A DNA stretch of 64,000 nt from Marinobacterium alkalitolerans (GTDB taxonomy: Bacteria; Pseudomonadota; Gammaproteobacteria; Pseudomonadales; Balneatricaceae). The notes beneath the pieces are model-generated. The model was not told the DNA's origin, searched no databases, and saw only the letters and a list, made by a program, of their open reading frames with translations. This document shows, piece by piece, positions 51,210 to 60,665 of the stretch. The position numbers and the translations under genes were made by a program. The stretch covers positions 149,566 to 213,565 of the forward strand of contig NZ_JACVEW010000003.1 of NCBI RefSeq assembly GCF_017776525.1, given 5' to 3'. How positions within the stretch are numbered: the first letter of the stretch is position 1; every line of letters starts with the position of its first letter.

Positions 51210-52274
51210 ATGTCTGCTGAAAACGCCCTGCCCCAATCCCTGACTGAACTGCTGCGCTCAACCGGAGCGGCACTGCGTGTCTTCGATATGGGGCGTCGTA
51301 TCGGCAAACTGTCACTCGATCAGTTCCGCCGAATCGAAGACTCCGAGCTTCCCTACCCGAGCCCCTTCCAGCACCTGGCCTGGGTCGCCCTGCTGATCTG
51401 GAACCCCAAACGCAAGGACGAAAATGCGGTCTGGTTTTTGCGACTGCCGCTGGACGAACAGGGGCTGGTTGCACCGGCGGCCCGCGATGACATCCTCAAG
51501 CGTTTGATTCAGAACGTCGTCAACAGCAAAAGCGGACAACTGGACGAAGATGCACTCAAGGACAACCCCTACTCCTTTACCCCCGAGCAGGACCGCATGG
51601 CCGCTTTCCATGCCCTGGCCGCACGCGAGATGAAAGCCGCCGCATCGGCTCACTATGAGCGCGCCCAGGCCTGGATGCATGGCCAGTTGCCAGTTGATGA
51701 GTGGCCCACTCTGGCCTATCAGGGGCTGGCGGATCTGGTGATGCGACTGGATCAGGACGGCAATACCGATGCACTGGTCAACCGACTGGGTGACATGCCG
51801 GCGCCCGTGCTTGAGAACCTGTGTCCGCTGCTGGAAAACGTGCAGCCCTCACCCCGCCTGCAGCAGGCGCTGACAGACCTGCTGCGACAGGCGCTGAGCT
51901 CTGACGACAGCAACCGGGTTGCCGCACTGGCACGGGCGCTGTCCAATATTGCCGACGAGCCCGCCAAGCAGGACTGGGTTATGGAGGTACTGAACTCACA
52001 CCATGCGACACGGGCAGAAGTGATCACGGTCATTGCTACACGCTGTGAGTCGGCTCTGCTTGAACCGCGTGTCCTTCAGTCGTTTCTGGAGCAGCTGGCA
52101 CAGGGCGAGGCGGGACAAACCGGTTTCAGCCGCATTCTGGCTGAACTGATGTTCATGCCGGTTCACCGTGCCCTGATTCTGCAGGCGTTCCGGCAGAACG
52201 AACGCAGCCCTCAGCTGGAGCAGGCCATTGGCGAGATGTTCGGCCAGAGCTTTACGGCCCCGACCTCACACTGA
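51210..52274 (+). CDS. DUF3549 family protein
   Basis: The 354-residue cytosolic protein matches the DUF3549 family of gammaproteobacteria (SLTELLRSTGAALRVFDMGRRIGKLS near the start, read as two parts). The C-terminal half is a run of helices resembling HEAT-like repeats (ALVNRLGDMPAPVLENL, RVAALARALSNIADEP). No catalytic motif is seen. It overlaps the end of the convergent lambda-P-like gene by 9 nt. Confidence 0.82.
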   Translation: MSAENALPQSLTELLRSTGAALRVFDMGRRIGKLSLDQFRRIEDSELPYPSPFQHLAWVALLIWNPKRKDENAVWFLRLPLDEQGLVAPAARDDILKRLIQNVVNSKSGQLDEDALKDNPYSFTPEQDRMAAFHALAAREMKAAASAHYERAQAWMHGQLPVDEWPTLAYQGLADLVMRLDQDGNTDALVNRLGDMPAPVLENLCPLLENVQPSPRLQQALTDLLRQALSSDDSNRVAALARALSNIADEPAKQDWVMEVLNSHHATRAEVITVIATRCESALLEPRVLQSFLEQLAQGEAGQTGFSRILAELMFMPVHRALILQAFRQNERSPQLEQAIGEMFGQSFTAPTSH

Positions 52275-53078
52275 CCTGTCACGCGTGGACTCGGGCAGCC
52301 GAATGCCCAGTCCGCGCTGATCGGCCTTGGCCTGAGCCTGATGATACAGCCGGGTGCGGGTACGCGTCCCTTCCGGCAGGGTCAGGTAATACAGCAGGCT
52401 GGCCCCTTCTTCCGGCGCCAGCTCATGGGTCTCGGTAAACCACTGGATAAACTCCGCCACGGTGTTGGCCTGCTTGTCTTCCAGCGCCGGTGCCACCGGT
52501 TGATCCAGAGTTTCTCCTTCCCGCACCCGTCTGCACATCACTTCATAGTGATAACGAAAGGCCGGCAGCGCTCGGCTTTCCTCTTCGGTACGCAGCAAAA
52601 ACCAGCCGGTTTCACGCCCGGCATGGTACACCGCCGGATGGCTCCAGTGGTGGCGCACGGGGTGGTCCGCATGCAGGCAGGCTTCAGTGTAGGCATCGCG
52701 TACACCGGGCAAGCCGAAATCGCCGTTGGCATCATGCAGCATATCCAGAAACTCGGCGATTTCCGGCATCCAGGCCTTGGCTTCCTTGCAGCGCTCAACG
52801 GCGGCCATTACTTCATTCTCGCTGAAGTTGCGCAGACTCAAGGCCCACTCACGCTTGGTGAAGCGCAGTTCTTCCTCACTCTCGAAGCGACTTTTGAACT
52901 TGTGGCCGTAGATCGCCATGAAGCGCAGGAACAGCTTGTTGACGGTCAGCTTGGTTTCCTGGCTGATCGGTGCATCCTGAGCCTTGCGTGTATCAGAAGT
53001 CGTCCGTGTTGGTGAAGTCCATGATGAGTCGGGAAGTCCGCTTGCGGTTTTCCCTAGAATCTCTCCGGGTGTCTTCAT
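52266..53078 (-). CDS. Lambda-P-like replicative helicase loader
   Basis: The 270-residue protein resembles bacteriophage lambda replication protein P: a helical domain VNKLFLRFMAIYGHKF, the REWALSLRNFSENEV core equivalent to P's RRQWVLAFRENG, then PEIAEFLDML and a late WSHPAVYHAGRETGWF. P-type proteins load the DnaB helicase. The ATG at 53078 has AGGGGG 5 nt upstream. The first 28 codons overlap the DnaT-like gene by 86 nt and encode a Ser/Thr-rich tail. No other phage gene is present, so this looks like a resident chromosomal gene. Confidence 0.78.
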   Translation of the reverse strand: MKTPGEILGKTASGLPDSSWTSPTRTTSDTRKAQDAPISQETKLTVNKLFLRFMAIYGHKFKSRFESEEELRFTKREWALSLRNFSENEVMAAVERCKEAKAWMPEIAEFLDMLHDANGDFGLPGVRDAYTEACLHADHPVRHHWSHPAVYHAGRETGWFLLRTEEESRALPAFRYHYEVMCRRVREGETLDQPVAPALEDKQANTVAEFIQWFTETHELAPEEGASLLYYLTLPEGTRTRTRLYHQAQAKADQRGLGIRLPESTRDRSV

Positions 53079-53856
53079 TACTGCCCCCTGTCGTGGATAC
53101 ACGCTCCTGTTCATATCGCTGTTCGCGCGCTTCGCGGGTCTGCTTCTTCACCCACTCACGCTTCACCCAGGCCAGAAACTTCTGATCCCAATTGCTTTCC
53201 TTGCGGTCCTTGTCCAGCCAGTACAGCACGAACTCATCCAGACACGCCTGCGCGAATTCACCCGGAATCGAGTGCCGGGGCAGCATGGCATGAAACATGT
53301 CGGATGGCTGCCAGCCCAGCTGCATGGGTTGCAACTGCTGGTTGCGCTCCTCGGCCTGTTCAAAGATCGCCTGAAGTTCATCCTTGTGCCGTCGCCAGCC
53401 GATACTGCCGCCGAACGTGGGCGCGGGGCCCTTGCGATCAATCATGTTGCTGCCGTTTGAGGGCGGCGGCGGAGGCGGGGGTGGCGCATCATATACCGGC
53501 AGTCGATCCACCTTGGGAGGTGCTTCCGCAGGCGCTGCTTCTTCGGCCGGCTGCTCGGCAGGTTCCGGCAGCAGACGCAGGCGAACACTGCCGCCCTGAT
53601 TGGCACTGAAATTCAGACACCCCTGCTGCGCCAGACTTTCAGTTGCCGCCAGCAGGCGCGCTTCCGACCAGAAGCCGGCCAGCTGCAGCCAGCGAGCGCG
53701 CGGCAGAATACACTCCACGCTGCCATCATCGGCCTGCATGCCCGCATGGCGTGCGTAGTCGCGATAAATATAGAGCAGCAACGCCTCGTCACTGCCCAGC
53801 TTGTATGCCAGTGACGGATAAAACAGCAGCGGCGTTTCAGGCAGCCAGTCACTCAT
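52993..53856 (-). CDS. DnaT-like primosomal protein
   Basis: The 287-residue protein has an N-terminal winged-helix-like domain (LGSDEALLLYIYRDYARHAG to about residue 95), a Pro/Ala/Glu linker with a run of eight prolines (125-132), and a DnaT-type single-stranded DNA-binding domain (GWQPSDMFHAMLPRHSIPGE, then FVLYWLDKDR and NWDQKFLAWVKREW, 181-235). It directly precedes a lambda-P-like loader, the same arrangement as dnaT-dnaC in E. coli. It probably acts in replication restart. Confidence 0.82.
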   Translation of the reverse strand: MSDWLPETPLLFYPSLAYKLGSDEALLLYIYRDYARHAGMQADDGSVECILPRARWLQLAGFWSEARLLAATESLAQQGCLNFSANQGGSVRLRLLPEPAEQPAEEAAPAEAPPKVDRLPVYDAPPPPPPPPSNGSNMIDRKGPAPTFGGSIGWRRHKDELQAIFEQAEERNQQLQPMQLGWQPSDMFHAMLPRHSIPGEFAQACLDEFVLYWLDKDRKESNWDQKFLAWVKREWVKKQTREAREQRYEQERVSTTGGSNEDTRRDSRENRKRTSRLIMDFTNTDDF

Positions 53857-53877
53857 TTACCGGCTCCTGCTGATTGC

Positions 53878-54291
53878 TCAGCCATCTTTCGCAAACTCCT
53901 CAACCGCCCTCAGCACATCGCGGCGGCTGATCTGCCCGACCAGTTTGCTGCCGTGGACAACCGGCAGACGGCGACGCCCCTTGTCAATGAAAGCACGGGC
54001 CGCCTGAGTCAGATCGGCATCGTGTGGAATGGTATCCACGGAGCACGACATGTACTGCCCCACATGGCCACCACTGCCCATTTCCTCTTCATGGTAGGTC
54101 TGGGTCAGGATGGCACGCAGACAATCCAGCTCGGACAGTATCCCGACCAGCATCCCCTCTGAATCCACCACCGGGGCACCGGAAATACCGTACTCCTGAA
54201 AGGCCCGGATCGCATCGAACAGCCCGGTTTCCGGGCTGAACGAAATAAGGTTCGTAGCCATGTAGTCCTGAACGGTTACGGATCTCAGCAT
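53878..54291 (-). CDS. CBS-domain protein
   Basis: The 137-residue protein is a CBS pair: VQDYMATNLISFSPETGLF, GAPVVDSEGMLVGILSELD, DTIPHDADLTQAARAF and RLPVVHGSKLVGQISRRDVL. AGGAG lies 8 nt before the ATG at 54291. It is upstream of the DnaT-like gene on the same strand (21 nt gap), but a functional link is not evident. Confidence 0.9.
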   Translation of the reverse strand: MLRSVTVQDYMATNLISFSPETGLFDAIRAFQEYGISGAPVVDSEGMLVGILSELDCLRAILTQTYHEEEMGSGGHVGQYMSCSVDTIPHDADLTQAARAFIDKGRRRLPVVHGSKLVGQISRRDVLRAVEEFAKDG

Positions 54292-54367
54292 TAGGATCAC
54301 TCCTGTTCAAATGCTTGGAAAGGGGGCGTTATCCCTGCCTTGATACTAGTCCAACCTGGCGACACAA

Positions 54368-55222
<855 letters not shown>

Positions 55223-55377
55223 AGACTCTGCTCGTTTCCTGAACTAGATCAAAATCGAATCCCGCATTCTAGCAGAAGGCAGCTGCAGGCTGACAGCATG
55301 CAGCTGTAATCCGTATTATCCGCCTGCGTCGGCATGGGTTACACTGAAGTACCGCAGTACCACGAGGAGAGACCCCA

Positions 55378-56901
55378 ATGATGATGCTGACTCCCGAGCG
55401 CATGGCACCGCTGAAGGCACGCCGGCTCGGCATCGACACCCATCACGAGCCGACTCTGTACCTCCCGGCTCAAAGCCATGTCTGTCGCTCGGAAGGGTTC
55501 GAAAGCCTGTCGCGGGTTCAGGTCACCACGCACCAGGGGGGCCACCTGATCGCCTCGCTCAACATCGTCACCAGTGAACTGCTGGGCGATGACGAAGTCG
55601 GTTTCTCCGAGTCGGCCTGGCTGCGCCTGAGCCTGAATGCGGAAGACCCGATCTGGCTGTCACACCCCAAGCCGGTTCAGTCCCTGTCCCACGTGCGTGC
55701 CAAGGTCTACGGACATGCGCTCAGTGACCTGCAGTTTCAGAGCATCATCAACGATATCGTGGAAGGCCGCTATGCCGATGTACACCTGGCGGCCTTCATC
55801 ACGGCCTGCGGCGACGACAACCTGAACGACACCGAAATCACCGCGCTGACCGAAGCCATGGTGAAATCGGGCAGTACGCTGGACTGGAAACTGCCCCTGG
55901 TGGTAGACAAGCACTGTGTCGGAGGCCTGCCCGGCAACCGCACCACCCCCATTGTGGTCTCCATTCTGACCGCCTGCGGACTGACGGTACCCAAGACCTC
56001 CTCCCGCGCCATCACCTCGCCGGCCGGAACCGCTGACACCATGGAAACCCTCACCGAAGTCAGCCTCTCGCTGGAGAAAATGCGCGATGTGGTGAGCCAG
56101 CAGGGTGGCTGCCTGGCCTGGGGCGGGGCCATGCGCCTGAGCCCCGCGGACGACATGCTGATCCAAGTGGAGCGCGCGCTGGATATCGACAGCGAAGGCC
56201 AGCTCATCGCCTCGGTACTGTCGAAAAAGATCGCCGCCGGTGCCACCCATGTTCTGATCGATATTCCCGTCGGCCCCACCGCCAAGGTGCGCAGCCAGGA
56301 AGCCGCCGAACGGCTGGCCTCGAGCTTTCGCGCCGTGGGCAGCAACCTGGGGCTCGAGCTTCAGGTTCTGTTCACCGACGGCTCGCAGCCAGTGGGTCGA
56401 GGCATCGGGCCCGCACTGGAAGCCCATGACATTCTGGCGGTACTGCAAAACGACAACAGCGCCCCGCCCGACCTGCGCGACCGCTCTGCCGAAGTAGCCG
56501 GTGCCATGCTGGCGATGGTCAAGCAGATTTCACTGGAGGAAGGCACCCGGCTGGCCCGAGAGACGCTCGCCAACGGCAGCGCCTGGGAGAAATTCCGTGC
56601 CATTTGCAATGCACAGGGCGGCTTTAGACTGCCACCCGTCGCCCACTACCGCTACGCTCTGGTGGCCGAGCACACGGGCTCCGTGAGCCGGATCGACAAC
56701 CGCATTCTGGCCAAGATCGCCAAGCTGGCCGGTGCGCCGGCTGACCCGGCCGCCGGCGTCGAGATCAACGTCAAGTTGGGAGACCGCGTGGAGTGCCAGG
56801 ATGTGCTGCTGATGATCCACGCCGAGAATGCCGGGGAACTCAACTACGCCGTTGAATATCTGAATGAGCACCCGCACGTGATTGAACTGAGCAACCATTA
56901 A
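55378..56901 (+). CDS. AMP phosphorylase-like (thymidine phosphorylase family) protein
   Basis: The 507-residue protein has the thymidine phosphorylase family core (KHCVGGLPGNRTTPIVVSI, TSSRAITSPAGTADTMETL). It also carries an extra N-terminal domain of about 85 residues, typical of archaeal AMP phosphorylases (around 500 residues against 440 for thymidine phosphorylase). It is expected to phosphorolyse a nucleoside 5'-monophosphate to base and ribose 1,5-bisphosphate. GAGGAG precedes the first of three ATGs by 8 nt. It is followed 20 nt later by a PRPP-synthetase-like gene. Confidence 0.85.
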   Translation: MMMLTPERMAPLKARRLGIDTHHEPTLYLPAQSHVCRSEGFESLSRVQVTTHQGGHLIASLNIVTSELLGDDEVGFSESAWLRLSLNAEDPIWLSHPKPVQSLSHVRAKVYGHALSDLQFQSIINDIVEGRYADVHLAAFITACGDDNLNDTEITALTEAMVKSGSTLDWKLPLVVDKHCVGGLPGNRTTPIVVSILTACGLTVPKTSSRAITSPAGTADTMETLTEVSLSLEKMRDVVSQQGGCLAWGGAMRLSPADDMLIQVERALDIDSEGQLIASVLSKKIAAGATHVLIDIPVGPTAKVRSQEAAERLASSFRAVGSNLGLELQVLFTDGSQPVGRGIGPALEAHDILAVLQNDNSAPPDLRDRSAEVAGAMLAMVKQISLEEGTRLARETLANGSAWEKFRAICNAQGGFRLPPVAHYRYALVAEHTGSVSRIDNRILAKIAKLAGAPADPAAGVEINVKLGDRVECQDVLLMIHAENAGELNYAVEYLNEHPHVIELSNH

Positions 56902-56921
56902 CAGGGAGGCGCTGCCGTACC

Positions 56922-57818
56922 ATGCTGTTATTCAACCCAGACTCGGACCCCGCACTGGCGGCCCAACTCAACCGGCTGCTGAACGCTCAGGCCGGGGCGC
57001 TGGAGCAGCGCCGTTTTCCCGATGGCGAGTCCTACCTGCGGGTACACTCCGACTGCCAGGATCAGGACTGCGTCATTCTGTGCAACCTGTTTCACCCGGA
57101 CGACCGTATTCTGCGCCTGCTGTTTCTGGCAGACACCCTGCGAGACTGCGGCGCTCGCAGCGTGGGGCTGATCACGCCCTACCTTGCCTACATGCGACAG
57201 GACAAGCGCTTCAAGCCCGGTGAATGTGTCAGCTCACGTCCCTTTGCCCGCCTTCTCTCCGGCGCATTCGACTACCTGGTGACAGTCGATCCACACCTGC
57301 ACCGCTACCATTCACTGGATGAGCTCTACGATCTGCGCTCACGGGTGGTGCAGGCCGCTCCACTGATCGCCCAGTGGATTCAGGAGCGCATCCCTTCGCC
57401 CCTGCTGATCGGGCCGGACAGCGAAAGCGAACAATGGGTGTCCCACGTAGCCGAGCTGGCAGGCGCCCCCTTCCAGGTGCTGCAAAAGGAACGCCGTGGC
57501 GACTACGACGTCAGTATCTCCCTGCCTGATCTGGATGAAGCCGCCGGGCGTACCCCTGTACTGGTCGACGACATCATCTCAAGCGGTCACACCATGCTGG
57601 AAACATTGCGACACCTTCAGACGGCCGGCCTGCCCCGTGCAGTCGCCATCGGCGTACACGGCATCTTTGCCGGCGACGCCTACAACCGCCTGACCGAAGT
57701 AGCCGACGTGGTCACCACCGCCTGCATCCCCCACCTGAGCAACCAGATCGACATCGCCGCGCCCTTGGCCGATGCCGTCCGCGAGCTGCTGCAAGCGCAC
57801 CATGCTGACCCGTCTTGA
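56922..57818 (+). CDS. Ribose-phosphate pyrophosphokinase-like protein
   Basis: The 298-residue protein has the PRPP synthetase fold: FPDGESYLRVH, the catalytic loop region KERRGDYDVSI and the PRPP-binding motif PVLVDDIISSGHTM. The flag motif differs (VDPHLHRYH in place of VDLHADQIQ) and the protein is shorter than the 310-315 of PrsA, so it is a second, divergent type rather than the housekeeping enzyme. Paired with the AMP phosphorylase gene, it may supply or use PRPP in ribose 1,5-bisphosphate metabolism. Confidence 0.88.
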   Translation: MLLFNPDSDPALAAQLNRLLNAQAGALEQRRFPDGESYLRVHSDCQDQDCVILCNLFHPDDRILRLLFLADTLRDCGARSVGLITPYLAYMRQDKRFKPGECVSSRPFARLLSGAFDYLVTVDPHLHRYHSLDELYDLRSRVVQAAPLIAQWIQERIPSPLLIGPDSESEQWVSHVAELAGAPFQVLQKERRGDYDVSISLPDLDEAAGRTPVLVDDIISSGHTMLETLRHLQTAGLPRAVAIGVHGIFAGDAYNRLTEVADVVTTACIPHLSNQIDIAAPLADAVRELLQAHHADPS

Positions 57819-58383
57819 CCTGCCGGACGCCGACCTTCTGTTTGACCCCGACTTCCTGCCCCGCCAGGAAGCCGGGATGTTATTTGATCAGCTGGAGCAG
57901 GCTGTGCACTGGCGCCAGGACCGTATTCGCCTGTTTGGCAAGGAGCATCTGATTCCAAGACTGCAGGCATTTCAGTCAGACCCCGGTGTGCATTACACCT
58001 ACTCGGGCCTGCCCATGCAGGGGGACAACTGGCTGCCGGCACTTCTGCCCCTTAAGCAGCAGCTTGGAGAGCTGTGCGAACACCCTTTCAACGCGGTGCT
58101 GCTGAACCTTTACCGAAACGGACAGGACGCCATGGGCTGGCATGCCGATAATGAGCCGGAGCTGGGTCATAACCCGACCATCGCATCGGTCAGCCTCGGT
58201 GCCACGCGCCGCTTTCGACTGCGGCACAACGAACGGCGCCAGACCCATGCACTGGAACTGACATCCGGTTCGCTGCTGCTGATGCAGGGGCCTACCCAGC
58301 ACCACTGGCAGCATTGCCTGCCCCGTACACGGCGCTGTCAGTCCCCGCGGATCAACCTGACCTTCCGTTTCATCCATGTATAA
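57802..58383 (+). CDS. alkB: AlkB-type 2-oxoglutarate/Fe(II) dioxygenase
   Basis: This family oxidatively removes alkyl groups from nucleic acids. The 193-residue protein is closer to the ALKBH2/3 pattern than to E. coli AlkB, with iron ligands His114 and Asp116 (GWHADNE) and His171 (WQHCLP), and the 2-oxoglutarate Arg in SPRINLTFR (183 and 189). The ATG at 57802 lies inside the end of the preceding gene (17-nt overlap). It is followed by a nitroreductase. Confidence 0.92.
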   Translation: MLTRLDLPDADLLFDPDFLPRQEAGMLFDQLEQAVHWRQDRIRLFGKEHLIPRLQAFQSDPGVHYTYSGLPMQGDNWLPALLPLKQQLGELCEHPFNAVLLNLYRNGQDAMGWHADNEPELGHNPTIASVSLGATRRFRLRHNERRQTHALELTSGSLLLMQGPTQHHWQHCLPRTRRCQSPRINLTFRFIHV

Positions 58384-58414
58384 TCGTGCCCAACAAACGA
58401 CCGGAGACGACTTG

Positions 58415-59152
58415 ATGAACCCAACCATTGAACTGTTGAAGTCCCACCGCTCCATTCGCAAATTCACTGACCAGCCGGTAGACCAGGCCACGGTCGAGAC
58501 TCTGGTACAGGCCGGTCAGGCCGCTGCCACCTCAAGCTTTATCCAGGCCTGCACCGTCATTCAGGTCAGCCCCGGCGAGCGCCGCAATAAGCTGGCCGAG
58601 ATGGCCGGGAACCAGGCATACGTGGCGGAAGCACCGGTATTTCTGGTGTTCTGTGCCGACATGAAGCGCCACCAGCTCGCCTGTGGCATGCATGATGCGG
58701 AGATGAAATCCGGCTTCACCGAACAGTTCCTGACCGCGTCTCTGGATTGCGGCCTGTTCGCTCAGAACGTGATCGTGGCCGCTGAATCTCTGGGGCTCGG
58801 CGGCGTCTACATCGGCGGGCTGCGCAACAACATCGAAGCCGTTGCCGACCTGCTGGAGTTGCCCGAGCTGGTCTACCCGGTATTCGGCATGTGTCTGGGC
58901 CACCCGGACCAGAACCCGGAAATCAAGCCGCGCCTGCCGCTGGACGTGGTCCTGAAACAGGACCGCTATGACGACAGCGCCGATGCCGAACGTATTGCCG
59001 AGTACGACAAGGACGTTAAAGAGTATTACCGTACCCGCACCGGCGGTACCAAGGACATGACCTGGAGCGAGCAGATCTCCGGCATGCTGATCAAGGAAGC
59101 ACGCCCGCACATGCTGCCCTTCCTGAACGGAAAAGGTTTCCTCAAACGCTGA
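58415..59152 (+). CDS. nfsA: NfsA-type oxygen-insensitive NADPH nitroreductase
   Basis: The 245-residue flavoprotein matches NfsA-type FMN reductases: HRSIRKFTDQPVD, SSFIQACTVIQV and SLGLGGVYIGGLRNN. The C-terminal KPRLPLDVVLKQDRY is characteristic of the NfsA branch. It reduces nitroaromatics and quinones by two electrons. GGAG precedes the ATG. Assignment to NfsA rather than a related FMN reductase is by motif. Confidence 0.88.
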   Translation: MNPTIELLKSHRSIRKFTDQPVDQATVETLVQAGQAAATSSFIQACTVIQVSPGERRNKLAEMAGNQAYVAEAPVFLVFCADMKRHQLACGMHDAEMKSGFTEQFLTASLDCGLFAQNVIVAAESLGLGGVYIGGLRNNIEAVADLLELPELVYPVFGMCLGHPDQNPEIKPRLPLDVVLKQDRYDDSADAERIAEYDKDVKEYYRTRTGGTKDMTWSEQISGMLIKEARPHMLPFLNGKGFLKR

Positions 59153-59239
59153 GGCATGCAGAGCGGCAGACTCTCAACTATGCTGAACGGGAGTGCCCCC
59201 AAGGGGGGCGGTCCTGTTCCCGTGAGAGGAAGTACCAAC

Positions 59240-59563
59240 ATGCCAGAACGTAAAATCACTGCTCTGCTTGAGCAACTGGAACAGCACTCCCGCAAGCGTG
59301 CCCACCAACAGACTGTCACCCTGCCGATCGACCGTGAAGACATGGTCCGGCTACAGGCACTGGCGGAAGTCTACGGCATGGACATTGTGGAGCTGACCCC
59401 GATCCTGCTGCACGCCATTCTGACCGATATCGAAGCCCATATGCCCTACAAGGCGGGGAAGCGCGTGATTCGGGTCGAGGATGACGAGCCGATCTACGAA
59501 GATATCGGGCCTACGCCGCGATACCTGGAAGCCAAGCGCAAGCACGAAAAAGTCTGCGCCTGA
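59240..59563 (+). CDS. Small conserved protein of unknown function
   Basis: The 107-residue protein has an N-terminal basic helix (ALLEQLEQHSRKRAHQQTV) and a segment LPIDREDMVRLQALAEVYGM that resembles a ribbon-helix-helix arrangement, then an acidic tail (RVEDDEPIYEDIGP). AGAGGA lies 9 nt before the ATG at 59240. An upstream in-frame ATG at 59156 reads through a GC-rich hairpin and is less likely. Confidence 0.65.
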   Translation: MPERKITALLEQLEQHSRKRAHQQTVTLPIDREDMVRLQALAEVYGMDIVELTPILLHAILTDIEAHMPYKAGKRVIRVEDDEPIYEDIGPTPRYLEAKRKHEKVCA

Positions 59564-59589
59564 GTCCTGGCTTGATCCCGCAGAAGCCG

Positions 59590-59639
59590 TGGCTCACAAT
59601 CGCATCCCTGTAACTGCAAGGAATCAGGATTGTGAGCCA
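59590..59639 (+). repeat. 11-bp perfect inverted repeat enclosing the GTPase start codon
   Basis: TGGCTCACAAT (59590-59600) and ATTGTGAGCCA (59629-59639) are exact inverted copies with a 28-nt spacer. The GTG start codon (59632) is inside the second arm and an AAGGAA ribosome-binding site is in the loop. In RNA the stem would mask the start codon; in DNA it could be an operator. Confidence 0.7.
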
Positions 59640-60648
59640 GCGACCTCTGCGTGCCATTCCCACCAACATCATTACCGGCTTTCTCGGCAGCGGGAAAACC
59701 ACCGCCATCAACCACCTGCTGCGCAACCGCCCCGAAGGTGAACGCTGGGCCGTAATCGTGAATGAGTTCGGTCAGGTCGGCATCGATGGTAGCCTGATCG
59801 AGCAGCAGGACGGCATCGAGGTAAAAGAGCTGGCCGGTGGCTGTCTCTGCTGCGCCCTGGGCCCCAGCCTGCCGATCACGCTCGCCACCCTGTTGCGCCG
59901 CTTCCGCCCGGACCGCGTGCTGATCGAGCCGACCGGGCTCGGCCATCCGGCGCGTATCATCGATACCCTGCAGAACGAACAATTCAAACCGGTACTGGCC
60001 CTGCACAGCATTATCTGCCTGCTCGACCCCGCCGTACTGCACCAGCCGGACGTGCTGCGCCACCCCAGCTTTATCGACCAGCTCAACCTGGCAGATATCA
60101 TCGTCCTCAACCGAACCGACCTAGCAGACGCCGCCGATATCACCGAAGCCCGAGAACTGTCTGCCAACCTGTTTCCGCCCAAGGCAGCGATCCACACCAC
60201 CACTCAGGGACAGCTGGCCAGCGAGTGGCTGGATCTGAATCACCAGCCCCACCACCAGGCACGTTATCCACAGGCACACGCGCCAGAGACTCTGCGCCCT
60301 AATCTGCTCGCCCCGGTCACACCTCCGGCAACAGCCGCACCGGGCAAGCCCCTGCGCCAAAGCGGCAGTCATGACAGCTACTACAGCTACGGCTGGATAT
60401 TCCATGCCGATGACCGTTTCGACTGGCACAGGGTCCAGCCCCTGCTGGATGAAATGGAAGGTATTGTACGGCTCAAGGCCGTACTCAGAATCGGCCACGC
60501 CTGGGTCAGCTATAACCGCAACGCCGGCCAGCCTGCCCACATCAACGAATCAGCCTGGCGGCGGGATTCACGGCTGGAAATACTGACGCGCCAGCCGTTG
60601 GAGTATCAGCGGGTTGAGAAGGCCTTGATGGGTTGTTTGATGGTTTGA
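59632..60648 (+). CDS. COG0523 (CobW/YeiR-type) GTP-dependent metallochaperone
   Basis: The 338-residue protein has Walker A GFLGSGKTT (16-24), a VNEFGQVGIDG switch region, the metal-binding GGCLCC motif (CxCC) and VLNRTD in the NKxD position. The C-terminal CobW_C domain is present (YSYGWIFHADDRFDWHRV). Members deliver zinc or cobalt to client proteins, and many are zinc-stress genes. Start is GTG within an inverted repeat. Confidence 0.92.
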   Translation: MSQRPLRAIPTNIITGFLGSGKTTAINHLLRNRPEGERWAVIVNEFGQVGIDGSLIEQQDGIEVKELAGGCLCCALGPSLPITLATLLRRFRPDRVLIEPTGLGHPARIIDTLQNEQFKPVLALHSIICLLDPAVLHQPDVLRHPSFIDQLNLADIIVLNRTDLADAADITEARELSANLFPPKAAIHTTTQGQLASEWLDLNHQPHHQARYPQAHAPETLRPNLLAPVTPPATAAPGKPLRQSGSHDSYYSYGWIFHADDRFDWHRVQPLLDEMEGIVRLKAVLRIGHAWVSYNRNAGQPAHINESAWRRDSRLEILTRQPLEYQRVEKALMGCLMV

Positions 60649-60665
60649 AGGTCGACTACCGGCCG

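Noticed and set aside
53463..53490. GGC/GGN run resembling a simple repeat
   Set aside because: It encodes the eight-proline linker of the DnaT-like protein in frame and needs no separate repeat call.
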